Below are positions 30,393 through 39,117 of a stretch of DNA of 64,000 bases, piece by piece. Position numbers and translations under genes: made by a program. The stretch spans positions 123,425-187,424 of the forward strand of contig NZ_FMBK01000008.1 in NCBI RefSeq assembly GCF_900095025.1, in the 5' to 3' direction. Position 1 is the stretch's first letter. Every line of letters starts with the position of its first letter. This DNA is from Acinetobacter albensis. Lineage in GTDB: Bacteria; Pseudomonadota; Gammaproteobacteria; Pseudomonadales; Moraxellaceae. The notes beneath the pieces were generated by a model. That model did no database searches. It was not told where the DNA came from and saw only the letters and a list, made by a program, of their open reading frames with translations.

Positions 30393-30809
30393 ATGACTTT
30401 AAAAGAGAGGATCAATATGAATTATGCTATAGATCGAGATTCTAATCGAACACTCACGTTAATCTTGTATGTACTTTATATTATCGCTATTTTTTCTGGC
30501 GGTTTATTGGCCATTGTGGCTTTAGTCATTAATTATATCAAACGTGATGATGTGCGTGGCTCTATTGTTGAAAGCCATTTTACCTGGCAAATTCGAACTT
30601 TTTGGTGGTATCTGATTTGGAATATCATCGCTTTTGTTCCGTTTCTTTTTTTATTCTTTACTGGTGAGAATGTTGATGTTTTTGCGGGTGTTGCCCTGAT
30701 TGCAACCACATTTTGTCTGTTGGTGGTTGGAATTTCATGGCTCTGGATTGTTTATCGGGCGATCCTTGGCATGATTCGTTTAAATGATCATCAGCCCATG
30801 TATCAGTAA
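30393..30809 (+). CDS. DUF4870-like small membrane protein
   Basis: A 138-residue protein with three to four membrane helices. The order helix-YIKRDDVRGSIVESHFTWQIRTFWW-helix is typical of DUF4870/YidH-like membrane proteins of unknown function. Two starts are possible: ATG 30393 with AAAGGAG 4 nt before it, or ATG 30417 with AGAGAGGA 5 nt before; the second lies right at the conserved region and gives 130 residues. It follows the CSD-DUF1294 gene by 9 bp and ends with a strong terminator, so thrB and these two genes are probably one operon. Confidence 0.8.
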   Translation: MTLKERINMNYAIDRDSNRTLTLILYVLYIIAIFSGGLLAIVALVINYIKRDDVRGSIVESHFTWQIRTFWWYLIWNIIAFVPFLFLFFTGENVDVFAGVALIATTFCLLVVGISWLWIVYRAILGMIRLNDHQPMYQ

Positions 30810-30823
30810 GTGTACCAATCCGT

Positions 30824-30851
30824 TAAAAAAGAGCTCAATTGAGCTCTTTTT
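30824..30851. terminator. Bidirectional terminator before hisA
   Basis: AAAAAGAGCTCAATT / AATTGAGCTCTTTTT is a symmetric stem between convergent genes. Confidence 0.85.
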
Positions 30852-30874
30852 CATCATTTTACACGATCAGTTTA

Positions 30875-31606
30875 TTAAATTGACTGATCATCCCATAAGG
30901 ATTGAGCTTCACGCAGATTGAGCGTGCCTTCATAAATAGCCCGACCCGTAATCGCCCCTAAAATTCCGGGTTGACCTTTTAAGTTACGTACATCATCAAG
31001 GTTGGTCACGCCACCCGAAGCAATGACAGGTAAGCCAGAATAAGTAGCTAGATTTACTGTTTGTTCAATGTTGACACCCTGCATCATGCCGTCACGTGCA
31101 ATATCGGTGTAAACAATGCTAGATACACCTGCATCAGCAAAACGTTTAGCTAAATCGATGGCTTTAATATCAGTGATATTGGCCCAACCATCGGTTGCCA
31201 CCATCCCATTCATAGCATCAATCCCGACAATGATGCGACCTGCGAATTTCTTACAGGCCTCTTCAACAAAAGCAGGATCTTGAACAGCTTTGGTTCCAAT
31301 AATGACGAAAGAAACACCCGCATCCAAATAATGTTCAATGGTTTCTAATGAACGTATTCCACCACCAATCTGAATCGGAAGTTCAGGTTGTGCACGTGCA
31401 ATCGCTTCGACCACAGGTTTATGAATGGGTGTACCTGCGAAAGCACCGTTTAAATCAACTAAATGTAAACGACGTGCGCCTTCATTCACCCAATGTTGTG
31501 CAGTTGCCACAGGATCATCCGAAAATACAGTATCGTCTTCCATACGGCCTTGTTTTAAACGGACACATTTGCCATCTTTCAGGTCAATTGCAGGGATGAT
31601 CAGCAT
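30875..31606 (-). CDS. hisA: ProFAR isomerase HisA
   Basis: HisA catalyses the Amadori isomerisation of ProFAR to PRFAR in histidine synthesis. The 243-residue TIM barrel shows catalytic Asp8 ([13 protein letters not shown]), the second Asp in [13 protein letters not shown], and phosphate-binding GGGIR and ASGGV segments. Strong AGGAGC/AAGG sequence stands before the ATG. It is read in the same direction as hisB-hisH and hisF but separated from both. Confidence 0.97.
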   Translation of the reverse strand: MLIIPAIDLKDGKCVRLKQGRMEDDTVFSDDPVATAQHWVNEGARRLHLVDLNGAFAGTPIHKPVVEAIARAQPELPIQIGGGIRSLETIEHYLDAGVSFVIIGTKAVQDPAFVEEACKKFAGRIIVGIDAMNGMVATDGWANITDIKAIDLAKRFADAGVSSIVYTDIARDGMMQGVNIEQTVNLATYSGLPVIASGGVTNLDDVRNLKGQPGILGAITGRAIYEGTLNLREAQSLWDDQSI

Positions 31607-31725
31607 GCCTTCGCTCCTTGCTTAATTTCATTAAATAGAATGTTGCTCATTTTAGCAAAGTATTGTCCAAACACTAAGCATCAGTTTTGGCTTTATTTTG
31701 TTGCCATAATCAAAGCATGATTATG

Positions 31726-32352
31726 TTATTTAGACGTCGTATGAGAAATAAATCCTAAACGGCGTAATTCTTCAAAGACCAATACTGGCGCATAAGCATC
31801 CGCAGCCGCATATTGAATTTGTGGCGAAGTCAGTACTCTTCTTGCCCAATTGGAGGTGCTTATTTTTTTACTTTTGGGGAAATTAACCTGAAATAACAGT
31901 GCCATCGCATTTTTCAGGCCCATAGTATTTGTAAAGCCCAAAGGGGAAAAACATTTCGATAAGTCGACTATATTATTAAGTTGGATGCCCTTTTTTCGAA
32001 ACAGTGGCGCATCATTTTTTAAACCAAAACCGACCTTCATTTGATTTCTATTTTCAAATATGGGTTTTAAAAATGCGAGAATTTGTGGATTGACTTGAAA
32101 TAGATAAGCTTGATGGACAGTTGCCAACTGAATTATGTGTGGTCCTGTAGAAATTTCACCTTTATTAAAGGTGGGTTTCGACTCGGTATCAAAACCGAAT
32201 AGGGTACAATTTTTGAATACTTGTTCTATAGCCAGACATTGCGATAAAGAATGAATAACCTGAATATTTTCTGGTTCAAGGTTCTGAAACAATGGTAATT
32301 TTTGAATGTATTCTTTGCTGGGTAAAACTGGATTAAGGTTTGTAGGATTCAT
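31726..32352 (-). CDS. 3'-5' exonuclease, RNase D-like (DEDDy)
   Basis: A 208-residue single-domain exonuclease. The three exonuclease motifs are visible: ExoI FGFDTES (Asp, Glu), ExoII VGFGLKNDAPLF with NIVDLS, and ExoIII YAAADAYAPV, with the tyrosine spacing of the DEDDy subgroup. There is no HRDC domain, so it is not full RNase D (about 370 residues); it resembles the stand-alone DnaQ/RNase D-fold exonucleases. It lies between hisH and hisA on the same strand. Whether the substrate is RNA or DNA is unknown. Confidence 0.85.
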   Translation of the reverse strand: MNPTNLNPVLPSKEYIQKLPLFQNLEPENIQVIHSLSQCLAIEQVFKNCTLFGFDTESKPTFNKGEISTGPHIIQLATVHQAYLFQVNPQILAFLKPIFENRNQMKVGFGLKNDAPLFRKKGIQLNNIVDLSKCFSPLGFTNTMGLKNAMALLFQVNFPKSKKISTSNWARRVLTSPQIQYAAADAYAPVLVFEELRRLGFISHTTSK

Positions 32353-32447
32353 TTGAACTAAAACGTGAGCTTTTTTGCAGACTAACGTGTTTTAAACAGA
32401 ATGGCAAAAAAGCATTAATATCGTTAATTACGCCATTCCAAAAAATA

Positions 32448-32474
32448 AAAAAGCCTAATCAGAATTAGGCTTTA
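32448..32474 (-). terminator. Terminator of the hisB-hisH unit
   Basis: On the minus strand AAAGCCTAAT/ATTAGGCTTT followed by T-run, directly after hisH. Confidence 0.82.
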
Positions 32475-32496
32475 TCTAGGCTTAAAAAATTAAAAT

Positions 32497-33114
32497 TTAG
32501 ATTTTCCATTCCACAAAGTTTTTTAGTAATTGCAAACCTGCAGTGTGACTTTTTTCAGGATGGAATTGTGTGGCAAATAAATTTTCTTTATGCAAAGCGG
32601 TACAAAACGCTAAACCATAATCACATGTTGCAGCAATAAGGTCAGTATCTTGAGGTTCAACATAGAAACTATGCACAAAGTAAAAACGTGCATCTTGTTC
32701 AATATCTTTCCACATCGGATGGCTAGGGTCTGCTTGATGTACCTGATTCCAGCCCATATGCGGCACTTTTAAGCCTGCAATATTGGGAAAGTGTTTGACT
32801 TCACCTTCAAATATAGCCAAAGCATCTGCACCGCCATTTTCTTCTGAGCGTTGCATCAACGCTTGCATGCCCACACAAATGGCAAGTACAGGCTTATTAA
32901 AGACGGCATGACGTACCACTTCATCAATACCTGCTTCATGCATGCCATGCATACAATCACGCATTGCACCGACACCCGGAAAGACAATTTTATCCGCTTG
33001 AGCAATCAGCTTAGGATCGTGAGTCACATCAACCGTTGCACCGACATGTTCTAAGGCTTTGGCTGCTGAGTGTAAATTCCCCATACCATAATCAAGAAGG
33101 GCAATACGGGTCAT
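32497..33114 (-). CDS. hisH: Imidazole glycerol phosphate synthase subunit HisH
   Basis: HisH is the glutaminase half of the HisF-HisH complex. The 205-residue class I amidotransferase carries the nucleophile in LAICVGMQ (near residue 84) and the His-Glu pair in TQFHPEKS near the C-terminus; GMGNLHS at the N-terminus is typical of HisH. Its ATG overlaps the hisB stop by one base (TAATG), so translation is coupled to hisB. Confidence 0.97.
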   Translation of the reverse strand: MTRIALLDYGMGNLHSAAKALEHVGATVDVTHDPKLIAQADKIVFPGVGAMRDCMHGMHEAGIDEVVRHAVFNKPVLAICVGMQALMQRSEENGGADALAIFEGEVKHFPNIAGLKVPHMGWNQVHQADPSHPMWKDIEQDARFYFVHSFYVEPQDTDLIAATCDYGLAFCTALHKENLFATQFHPEKSHTAGLQLLKNFVEWKI

Positions 33115-33707
33115 TACAAGCTTCCTTTGGTTGATGCAACAGTGTTTGCTGCACGAGGATCAACTTCACAGGCCATACGTAGCGCACGTGCAAATGCTTT
33201 AAATACACATTCAATTTGATGGTGGCTATTCTTGCCTTTTAAATTGTCGATATGTAAAGTCATCAGCGAGTGGTTTACGAAACCTTGAAAAAATTCAGAA
33301 AATAGATCGACATCAAAACGACCAATCATTGAACGCGTGAAGGGAATATCCATAAATAAACCCGGACGACCTGATAAATCGACCACAACACGGCTCAATG
33401 CTTCATCTAATGGTGCATAAAAATGGCCATAGCGACGTAAACCTTTTTTATCACCCAAGGCTTGTGCAAAAGCTTGTCCGAGTGTAATACCACAGTCTTC
33501 TACGGTATGATGGTCATCAATATCAAGGTCGCCATCACAGTGAATATCAATATCAAATAAACCATGACGCTTGATTTGATCAATCATATGATCTAAAAAT
33601 GGAATACCTGTATTGAGGGTGCCTTGACCCGTACCATCAAGATTCACACGAACTCGAATTTTGGTTTCGTTGGTGTTTCTTACCACTTCACTGATACGTT
33701 GCGTCAT
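33114..33707 (-). CDS. hisB: Imidazoleglycerol-phosphate dehydratase HisB
   Basis: This monofunctional IGP dehydratase (197 residues) makes imidazole acetol phosphate. The two metal-binding histidine clusters are present, HHTVEDCG near residue 66 and the second in [15 protein letters not shown] near 165. Unlike E. coli HisB there is no phosphatase domain, as usual in Acinetobacter. The start is placed at 33707 ([11 protein letters not shown]) where GAGGAACG precedes the ATG. It is the first gene of a two-gene unit with hisH. Confidence 0.96.
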   Translation of the reverse strand: MTQRISEVVRNTNETKIRVRVNLDGTGQGTLNTGIPFLDHMIDQIKRHGLFDIDIHCDGDLDIDDHHTVEDCGITLGQAFAQALGDKKGLRRYGHFYAPLDEALSRVVVDLSGRPGLFMDIPFTRSMIGRFDVDLFSEFFQGFVNHSLMTLHIDNLKGKNSHHQIECVFKAFARALRMACEVDPRAANTVASTKGSL

Positions 33708-33803
33708 AGACACGTTCCTCAAAAACGTTAAAAATGATGATGTAAAATGTTCTTTCGCGGTGACGAAATCACCGCATATTAGATTGCTCAGGAGGGTTAA
33801 TCA

Positions 33804-34181
33804 ATGCCTATTACCGTACATGCTTACACTTCACTAGAAAATGCAGAAGTACGCAGCCAACTTGAGCGACTGTATGATACCAGTCCAGAATTTGGAGATG
33901 GGCAAGATGCCATTGATCAACTAGAGCTCAACTTAGCTCAGTATACCTTAGTTTATACAGCAGAATTTAATACAAAATTGATTGCTGCAATTTGGAGTAC
34001 GGGACAAGGAGAAAGTCGCACCTTGGAAAATATTGTGGTGCACCCAGCCAATCGTGGACGTGGTATTGCAGATCGCTTGGTCAGTGAAGTCTGTCGGATT
34101 GAAGAAGAAAAAGGTGTAAAGGTATTTGAACCAGGCTGTGGTGCCATTCATCGTTGTTTGGCGCATTTGGAAAAAATTTAA
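33804..34181 (+). CDS. GNAT-fold acetyltransferase domain protein, PanZ/PanM-like
   Basis: A 125-residue single GNAT domain. The acetyl-CoA pyrophosphate loop reads NRGRGIADRLV (near residue 90) after LENIVVHP. The size and the unusual N-terminal pairing of strands resemble PanZ (PanM), the acetyl-CoA-sensing activator of PanD cleavage in coenzyme A synthesis, but only at the level of overall layout. A free-standing acetyltransferase is the safe call. AGGAGG precedes the ATG. Divergent from hisB with about 95 bp between. Confidence 0.72.
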   Translation: MPITVHAYTSLENAEVRSQLERLYDTSPEFGDGQDAIDQLELNLAQYTLVYTAEFNTKLIAAIWSTGQGESRTLENIVVHPANRGRGIADRLVSEVCRIEEEKGVKVFEPGCGAIHRCLAHLEKI

Positions 34182-34189
34182 TCCAAACT

Positions 34190-34229
34190 TGCCCTAAAAA
34201 AGTAGTCTGATGACTGCTTTTTTAGGGCA
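34190..34229 (+). terminator. Long terminator hairpin after GNAT gene
   Basis: GCCCTAAAAAAGTAGTC / GACTGCTTTTTTAGGGC forms a 17-bp stem with one mismatch; the T-run is inside the stem. Confidence 0.7.
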
Positions 34230-34378
34230 AAAAATAAGCTCGGCTTAAATTACGTTGCGCATGGATCGTCAAAATGAGTTAAATTTTAGGGTTATTGCTG
34301 TAAAAATAAACACTTGCTTAAAGAAAATATAAAAGCCTCTTGACTGAAAAACACTTAAACTGTTTAATACGCGGCATT

Positions 34379-34454
34379 GGCGTGATAGCTCAGTCGGTAG
34401 AGCAACGGATTGAAAATCCGTGTGTCCCCAGTTCGAACCTGGGTCTCGCCACCA
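34379..34454 (+). tRNA. tRNA-Phe (anticodon GAA), copy 1
   Basis: A 76-nt tRNA with D-arm GCTCAGTCGGTAGAGC, anticodon stem ACGGA/TCCGT around GAA, T-arm and encoded CCA. The acceptor stem GGCGTGA/TCTCGCC has a T-T mismatch at pair 5-68. Confidence 0.96.
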
Positions 34455-34480
34455 TATTTAAAATCTATTTTAAGATTTCA

Positions 34481-34508
34481 ATCCCTGATCCCATCAGGGA
34501 TTTTTTTT
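34481..34508 (+). terminator. Terminator after tRNA-Phe copy 1
   Basis: ATCCCTGAT/ATCAGGGAT stem followed by eight T. Confidence 0.85.
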
Positions 34509-34589
34509 GGGCAAAAAATATTCAATCAAATAAAAATGTGATGAATTATATTGACTAATGTCCGGAGATACGGCTTAATACACGGCATT

Positions 34590-34665
34590 GGCGTGATAGC
34601 TCAGTCGGTAGAGCAACGGATTGAAAATCCGTGTGTCCCCAGTTCGAACCTGGGTCTCGCCACCA
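34590..34665 (+). tRNA. tRNA-Phe (anticodon GAA), copy 2
   Basis: Identical over all 76 nt to copy 1, including the 5-68 T-T mismatch. The similarity extends about 14 nt upstream (TTAATAC[G/A]CGGCATT) and a few nt downstream, so this is a recent duplication. Confidence 0.96.
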
Positions 34666-34671
34666 TATTTT

Positions 34672-34704
34672 AAAAAACCTCAAACATTGTTTGGGGTTTT
34701 TTTT
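34672..34704 (+). terminator. Terminator after tRNA-Phe copy 2
   Basis: CCTCAAAC/GTTTGGGG stem between A-run and T-run; different in sequence from the copy-1 terminator. Confidence 0.8.
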
Positions 34705-34794
34705 ATGCTTAAAAATTGTCTAACAGTTTTTATTCAAATCGAACTATTTTTCGATATATTCAAATCATAAGAAATTAATTAAATTATTCTAAAA

Positions 34795-35529
34795 ATGAAA
34801 GATCTCTTTTCTCAGCACAGTTTTGGTTATAAACAGGCCCGTCCACATTATTCTATTCAAATTATAGAAGAAATTTTAAAATACGTGCCCGAATTTGGTT
34901 TTTCTTGGGATTGTGGGGCAGGATCAGGACAATTGACCCAATTGTTGGCACCTTATTTTGATCATGTGGTGGCAACCGATATCAGTGCAGCACAATTACA
35001 ACACGCACCTTATTTTGAAAATGTCAGTTATCAATTACAGCCTGCCGAACAAACCAGTATTCCTACCCAGTCGATTGATTTGGTAACGGTGGCGCAAGCG
35101 ATTCATTGGTTTAACTTTGATGCTTTTTATGCAGAAGCCAAACGTGTGCTTAAACCACATGGTGTTATTGCCGTGATTGGTTATGGCTTAATTCAAGTAC
35201 AACAGGTTGAGGTTCATGATTTAATCGAGCAGCTATACGCTGAAACTTTAAATGGTTATTGGGAGCCTGAACGCTGTTATATTGATGAGCAATATCAAAC
35301 CATTTCTTTTCCTTTTCATGAATATCCCGTGCCACAACTGAGCTTAAATTATTCATGGACAGCACAGCAATTACTTGCTTATTTAAAAACATGGTCCGCA
35401 TTACAACATTATCAAACCATACATTCGGATGATCCACTTCAGGATCTTACTCAGGCTTTAACAGATGCGCCAGAACATTTTTCTGTGACGTTTCCAATTT
35501 GGTTGCGTATAGGAACTGTACTCGCGTAA
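34795..35529 (+). CDS. Class I SAM-dependent methyltransferase
   Basis: A 244-residue methyltransferase-11 type protein: motif I SWDCGAGSGQLTQLL near residue 38, acidic motif II VVATDIS, then SIDLVTVAQAIHWFNFDAFYAEAKRVLKPHGVIAVIGYG-type motifs (shown in part), characteristic of the trans-aconitate-methyltransferase-like group. Soluble, monocistronic. The acceptor molecule is unknown. The first ATG at 34795 has no strong ribosome binding site. Confidence 0.82.
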   Translation: MKDLFSQHSFGYKQARPHYSIQIIEEILKYVPEFGFSWDCGAGSGQLTQLLAPYFDHVVATDISAAQLQHAPYFENVSYQLQPAEQTSIPTQSIDLVTVAQAIHWFNFDAFYAEAKRVLKPHGVIAVIGYGLIQVQQVEVHDLIEQLYAETLNGYWEPERCYIDEQYQTISFPFHEYPVPQLSLNYSWTAQQLLAYLKTWSALQHYQTIHSDDPLQDLTQALTDAPEHFSVTFPIWLRIGTVLA

Positions 35530-35760
35530 ATATAAAAATAAACAGCGATTCATTTGGATTAAATTTTTGATTTTATTAAATTATTGATAATTTTTTTATA
35601 AATTCTTTTGAAGTTGATGAGCAAAAATGTGTTTGCATCTAGTGAATGTATTTAACCATTTATCTGAGTTTAATTTTTAGGTTGATTGTTTAATATACAA
35701 TTAATCTTGTTCACGGTTGAGTGTGATCTTCATTTTTTATTCATTTTGAGTAGAATTACC

Positions 35761-36282
35761 ATGAATCTCCTAAAAGTTATATCTTATTGTATCTTGGTTG
35801 TTGCTGGAGTAGCTGCTAGCGTTACTGCCTTTGCAGATACGGTTGAATTACCTGTGTTAAAAACTTTGGCAGAACCTGAGTTAAGAGCTGAAACAGGGAT
35901 TATTCAATATCAAGAAGATCCAGCAAGAGTCAAAGCGTTGCAGCATGAGGTGATGAAACTGAGCGATGAAGCTCAAAATTTTATGATTGCCCCTAATGTG
36001 CTGACCAATGTGGAAATTTTGCCTGCTGCACCATTACCAAATTTAAATAGTTTACCTTTGATATTACAGCAGCATATTTTATCGATTGCACAAGGTTTAC
36101 AGTCTTCGGATCCTAAACAAGGTTTGTATATTATGCTCCAGCCTTTTGGTATAGATCGTAATGCAACCAATGCACAAATTGGTCGAGAGCAGTTTTCAAT
36201 AGATAAAATTGACCGTCAACTTGGAAGTGGTGAAATTGTTATGCCACCATCCAACAGCTTACCTGTGGGCGGGATACGTTAG
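35761..36282 (+). CDS. Exported hypothetical protein (173 aa)
   Basis: Unrecognised family. The start is placed at ATG 35761 because a signal peptide (MNLLKVISYCILVVAGVAASVTAFA) begins there; a reading back to 35686 only adds hydrophobic residues with no ribosome binding site. The mature part (from DTVELPVLKT) is about 148 residues, mildly acidic, with a helical QHEVMKLSDEAQNF segment and a C-terminal PPSNSLPVGGIR. Probably periplasmic. A strong terminator follows, so the gene stands alone. Confidence 0.68.
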   Translation: MNLLKVISYCILVVAGVAASVTAFADTVELPVLKTLAEPELRAETGIIQYQEDPARVKALQHEVMKLSDEAQNFMIAPNVLTNVEILPAAPLPNLNSLPLILQQHILSIAQGLQSSDPKQGLYIMLQPFGIDRNATNAQIGREQFSIDKIDRQLGSGEIVMPPSNSLPVGGIR

Positions 36283-36313
36283 CATTTAGCGCTAAAATTT
36301 TAATAGTTTGATC

Positions 36314-36346
36314 AAAAAAAGGATGCAATCAAATGCATCCTTTTTT
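36314..36346. terminator. Terminator between two secreted-protein genes
   Basis: AAAAGGATGCA/TGCATCCTTTT stem with T-run, between convergent genes. Confidence 0.85.
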
Positions 36347-36384
36347 GTTTGAGATATTTTTATATCTCTGCTATTACACAAGCA

Positions 36385-36840
36385 TTAAGCTGCTTTCTTT
36401 TTGAACCAAGAAAAGAACCCTTTCTTCTCTTCAGTTTTTACCGCATCTGCTTTTTCTTCCGCTTGATCCACTTGCTCTGCTACAGTTTCTTTTACTTCAG
36501 TGGTTTCACTTATCACTGTATCTTTAGCATCCGTTGCTTGTGCTACAGCGGCATCTTTGGCTTCTACTGTTTTTGCTACAGTTGCATCTTGTACTTCAGT
36601 TGTTTTCGTCACAACCGCATCTTTTGCTTCAGTTGCTTCTGTTACAGCCGTGTTTTTAGCTTCTACAGCTTCAACAATAGTTGCATCTTTAGTATCAATA
36701 ACGGCGGTTTGAACTTGTTCTGCTTGAACTTTTGCAACGTCTGCTAAAGTCGTTGTTTGTGGTTGCACAGCAGTTGTAGCCATCACTGAAGTTGTAGCAG
36801 CAACGAGAGCAATGCTCATCGCAGTTTGAAGCATATTCAT
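36385..36840 (-). CDS. Secreted repeat-rich Ala/Lys/Glu/Val protein
   Basis: A 151-residue protein with a signal-like N-terminus (MNMLQTAMSIALVAATTSVMA) followed by about nine imperfect repeats of 10-11 residues built on [V/E]EAKDA[A/T]V[A/T]xxT (residues 50-120). They predict a long amphipathic, coiled-coil-like helix similar in style to LEA or tail-fibre-like proteins. The C-terminus is strongly basic and aromatic (EEKKGFFSWFKKKAA). It is likely periplasmic or membrane-surface associated. No family is recognised. A decayed paralogue of its 3' end lies at 38947-39046. Confidence 0.72.
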   Translation of the reverse strand: MNMLQTAMSIALVAATTSVMATTAVQPQTTTLADVAKVQAEQVQTAVIDTKDATIVEAVEAKNTAVTEATEAKDAVVTKTTEVQDATVAKTVEAKDAAVAQATDAKDTVISETTEVKETVAEQVDQAEEKADAVKTEEKKGFFSWFKKKAA

Positions 36841-37059
36841 GGGTGAGTATCCAGAATTGAAGGGGGAGTTTAAATTGAGCGGGCTATGTTAGCGCTTGGG
36901 AAAAAGTAATGAAGGCATTGCTTGAGAATTGGTCTAAATTTGTGTGAATAATCAACCATATTTACAGATAAATAACAGGATGTTGCGGAGTGGTTACATT
37001 TGGAATTTAGATTTTGGAGTATTTATCTTTATATTATTTATTGGGTTTTTAACCATTCC

Positions 37060-37098
37060 AAGATAAAAATCCTGCACAGAGTAGGAATTTTTATCTTG
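37060..37098. terminator. Hairpin terminator downstream of lipoprotein gene
   Basis: AAGATAAAAATCCT/AGGAATTTTTATCTT stem; on the minus strand it ends the 37120-37818 gene. Confidence 0.72.
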
Positions 37099-37119
37099 AA
37101 AATAAATGTTTAAATAGGG

Positions 37120-37818
37120 TTAGTCGAAAATTTTCTCAGCGGCTTGGAAGGGTAAGCTAATCACATCTATTGCAACTGCAAAGGGAAATAGCACCAGTTT
37201 TTGTAAAGGGTTGAGTCCAGAATAACTTTGATAACTTTCCTTTTGCATGGTGTAAATATTGACTTGATATGGCTTACTCAGTGCTTTCAATGATGCAATA
37301 TTGCCTGCAACCGGATAAACCACACCCGAAAGTTTCAAGTTAAAACAAAAACGCTGTGCATTCATGCGCTTATCACTTGAAGTTGAACATTCCTCTGCGC
37401 CATTTTCAATATAAAACTCAAGATCTTTTTTATTAATATCTTCCTGTAATTTGACATAAGACAAAGGAAGCGTACCTGAGAAATGACCATCATTTTTTTC
37501 TGAATAGAAGGTGAGTTCTTTGGTCATTTGAATATTTTTAGCATCCAGTTTGTTGATTAATCGAACAAATTGTGCACCACCTTGGGTTAAAACATAGCTA
37601 TTTTTATATCCAGCAATCACGAGACTATCTGCAGGTAAATGATTTTGTACTTGGGCAAGTCTTCCAAAAGCCACCACTTGATCATCGACTAATGAGGTTT
37701 TAACGTCGCGTGTATGGCTGCGGTTGTCTTTTTGAATTAAGGTGGAGGTTGCACAGCCTGCTAAAAGAGTGCCAAGTATTGCTAAACTGAGAACAGTTTT
37801 TATAGGGGATAAATGCAT
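37120..37818 (-). CDS. Lipoprotein of unknown function (232 aa)
   Basis: The N-terminus MHLSPIKTVLSLAILGTLLAGC has a perfect lipobox (LAGC, Cys22), so the protein is lipid-anchored, probably in the outer membrane or inner leaflet facing the periplasm. The body has predicted beta-rich segments and two cysteines near residues 144 and 158 (EECSTSSDKRMNAQRFCF) that could form a disulphide. The last 35 residues are hydrophobic (LQKLVLFPFAVAIDVISLPFQAA), resembling small YceK-like lipoproteins. No function is known to me. Confidence 0.72.
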   Translation of the reverse strand: MHLSPIKTVLSLAILGTLLAGCATSTLIQKDNRSHTRDVKTSLVDDQVVAFGRLAQVQNHLPADSLVIAGYKNSYVLTQGGAQFVRLINKLDAKNIQMTKELTFYSEKNDGHFSGTLPLSYVKLQEDINKKDLEFYIENGAEECSTSSDKRMNAQRFCFNLKLSGVVYPVAGNIASLKALSKPYQVNIYTMQKESYQSYSGLNPLQKLVLFPFAVAIDVISLPFQAAEKIFD

Positions 37819-37969
37819 CTGTTGACTCCAAATTATTTGAAATTTATGAAAGCTGTATTTTTATTGTCCTTAAGCCTAACATTAAAACCTAAAATATAGA
37901 GACAATATCATGATCAAATCGCGTTATTGAGATGTATTCACTGAACAATGTAGGGTGGGAAATAAGCGT

Positions 37970-38833
37970 ATGCAAGACTTGATTTGTTATAAAGAGCTTC
38001 CAGTGTGGACAGCACAAACCATTCCTCAAGGCTTTAAAAAGCAACACAATACCAAAGCAGGCACTTGGGCAAAGTTAAAGATTTATCAAGGTGAGCTGAA
38101 ATTTGCTTTTTTAGATGATGCAGGTCAAGTGCAATCTGAACATCTATTGACACCTGAGCAACAGCCACCGTTTATTGAACCTCAAGCATGGCACAAAATT
38201 GTTTCGACCAGTGATGACATTGAATGTCAGCTGCAATTTTACTGTACTCCACAAGATTATTTTTATCAGAAATATCAGCTTTCACCCACGCACTCAGAAA
38301 TCTTGGCAGCGACACCATATTTGCAAGGCGGTCATGCTCTAGATGTCGGCTGCGGGCAGGGGCGAAATTCGTTGTACTTAAGTCAGCAGGGCTTTGAGGT
38401 GGATGCTTGGGATGTCAATGCGAATAGTTTGCAAAAACTACAGCAGATAATAGATGCCGAAGGTATTCAAAAGATTCATTTGCAACAGCGAGATTTAAAT
38501 GCCGACCCAAGTATTACAGGCACATATGACTTTATTTGCTGTACGGTGGTGATGATGTTTTTAGAAGCTAAAACGGTGAAACCATTGATTGCGCAGATGC
38601 AGCAAGCCACAAATGTAAATGGATTTAACTTGATCGTCTGTGCGATGGATACCGATGATATTCCTGTGCAGCCTGACTTTCCATTTGCGTTTAAAACAGG
38701 AGAGTTAAGTGGGCTATACGATGGCTGGAACATTGTGAAATACAATGAAAATGTAGGGGAGTTGCATCGGGTAGATTCCGAGGGCAATCGGATTAAACAG
38801 CATTTTGCGACATTGTTGGTGCAGAAAGTTTAG
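37970..38833 (+). CDS. tehB: TehB-like tellurite-resistance methyltransferase
   Basis: A 287-residue two-domain protein. Residues 1-85 form a beta-rich cupin-like domain as in the long form of TehB (Haemophilus TehB, about 286 residues). Residues 95-285 form a SAM methyltransferase with motif I HALDVGCGQGRNSLYLSQQG (near 122). YDFICCTVVMMFLEA and GFNLIVCAMDTDD are characteristic TehB segments. TehB methylates tellurite/selenite-type compounds or detoxifies oxyanions. ATG 37970 is preferred over GTG 37955 (which has its purines overlapping). Confidence 0.86.
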   Translation: MQDLICYKELPVWTAQTIPQGFKKQHNTKAGTWAKLKIYQGELKFAFLDDAGQVQSEHLLTPEQQPPFIEPQAWHKIVSTSDDIECQLQFYCTPQDYFYQKYQLSPTHSEILAATPYLQGGHALDVGCGQGRNSLYLSQQGFEVDAWDVNANSLQKLQQIIDAEGIQKIHLQQRDLNADPSITGTYDFICCTVVMMFLEAKTVKPLIAQMQQATNVNGFNLIVCAMDTDDIPVQPDFPFAFKTGELSGLYDGWNIVKYNENVGELHRVDSEGNRIKQHFATLLVQKV

Positions 38834-38946
38834 AATCACCATTAGAGAATTTCGATCAAAATAATATTTATATTTGATTCCACTTTTAAAATGAGAAAAT
38901 CAGGGATAAAAAGATGTTAGCGGATATTTTTTAGCTTAAATTATCT

Positions 38947-39046
38947 TAAGTAGCTTTTATGAACCGAGAAAAGCAGTCTTTTTCCTTAGTTTTAACTGCA
39001 TCATCTTTTTTTCTTTAGCTACAACAGTTGTAACTCCTGCTCGTAC
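38947..39046 (-). pseudogene. Remnant of a paralogue of the 36.4-kb repeat protein
   Basis: Read on the minus strand this gives VTTVVAKEKKDDAVKTKEKD then CFSRFIKAT and a stop. It aligns with the C-terminus of the 36385-36840 product (KADAVKTEEKKGFFSWFKKKAA). DNA similarity is also plain: TTAAG..GCTTT..TGAACC[A/G]AGAAAAG. Upstream the frame hits a stop and no start or signal peptide exists, so it is a decayed fragment of a duplicated gene. Confidence 0.65.
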
Positions 39047-39117
39047 TTATGATTTATGTACGTTTTATAACTGATTTGAAAGTATAATATCTTTAGAAAA
39101 ATTCAAAAGTTATGAGA

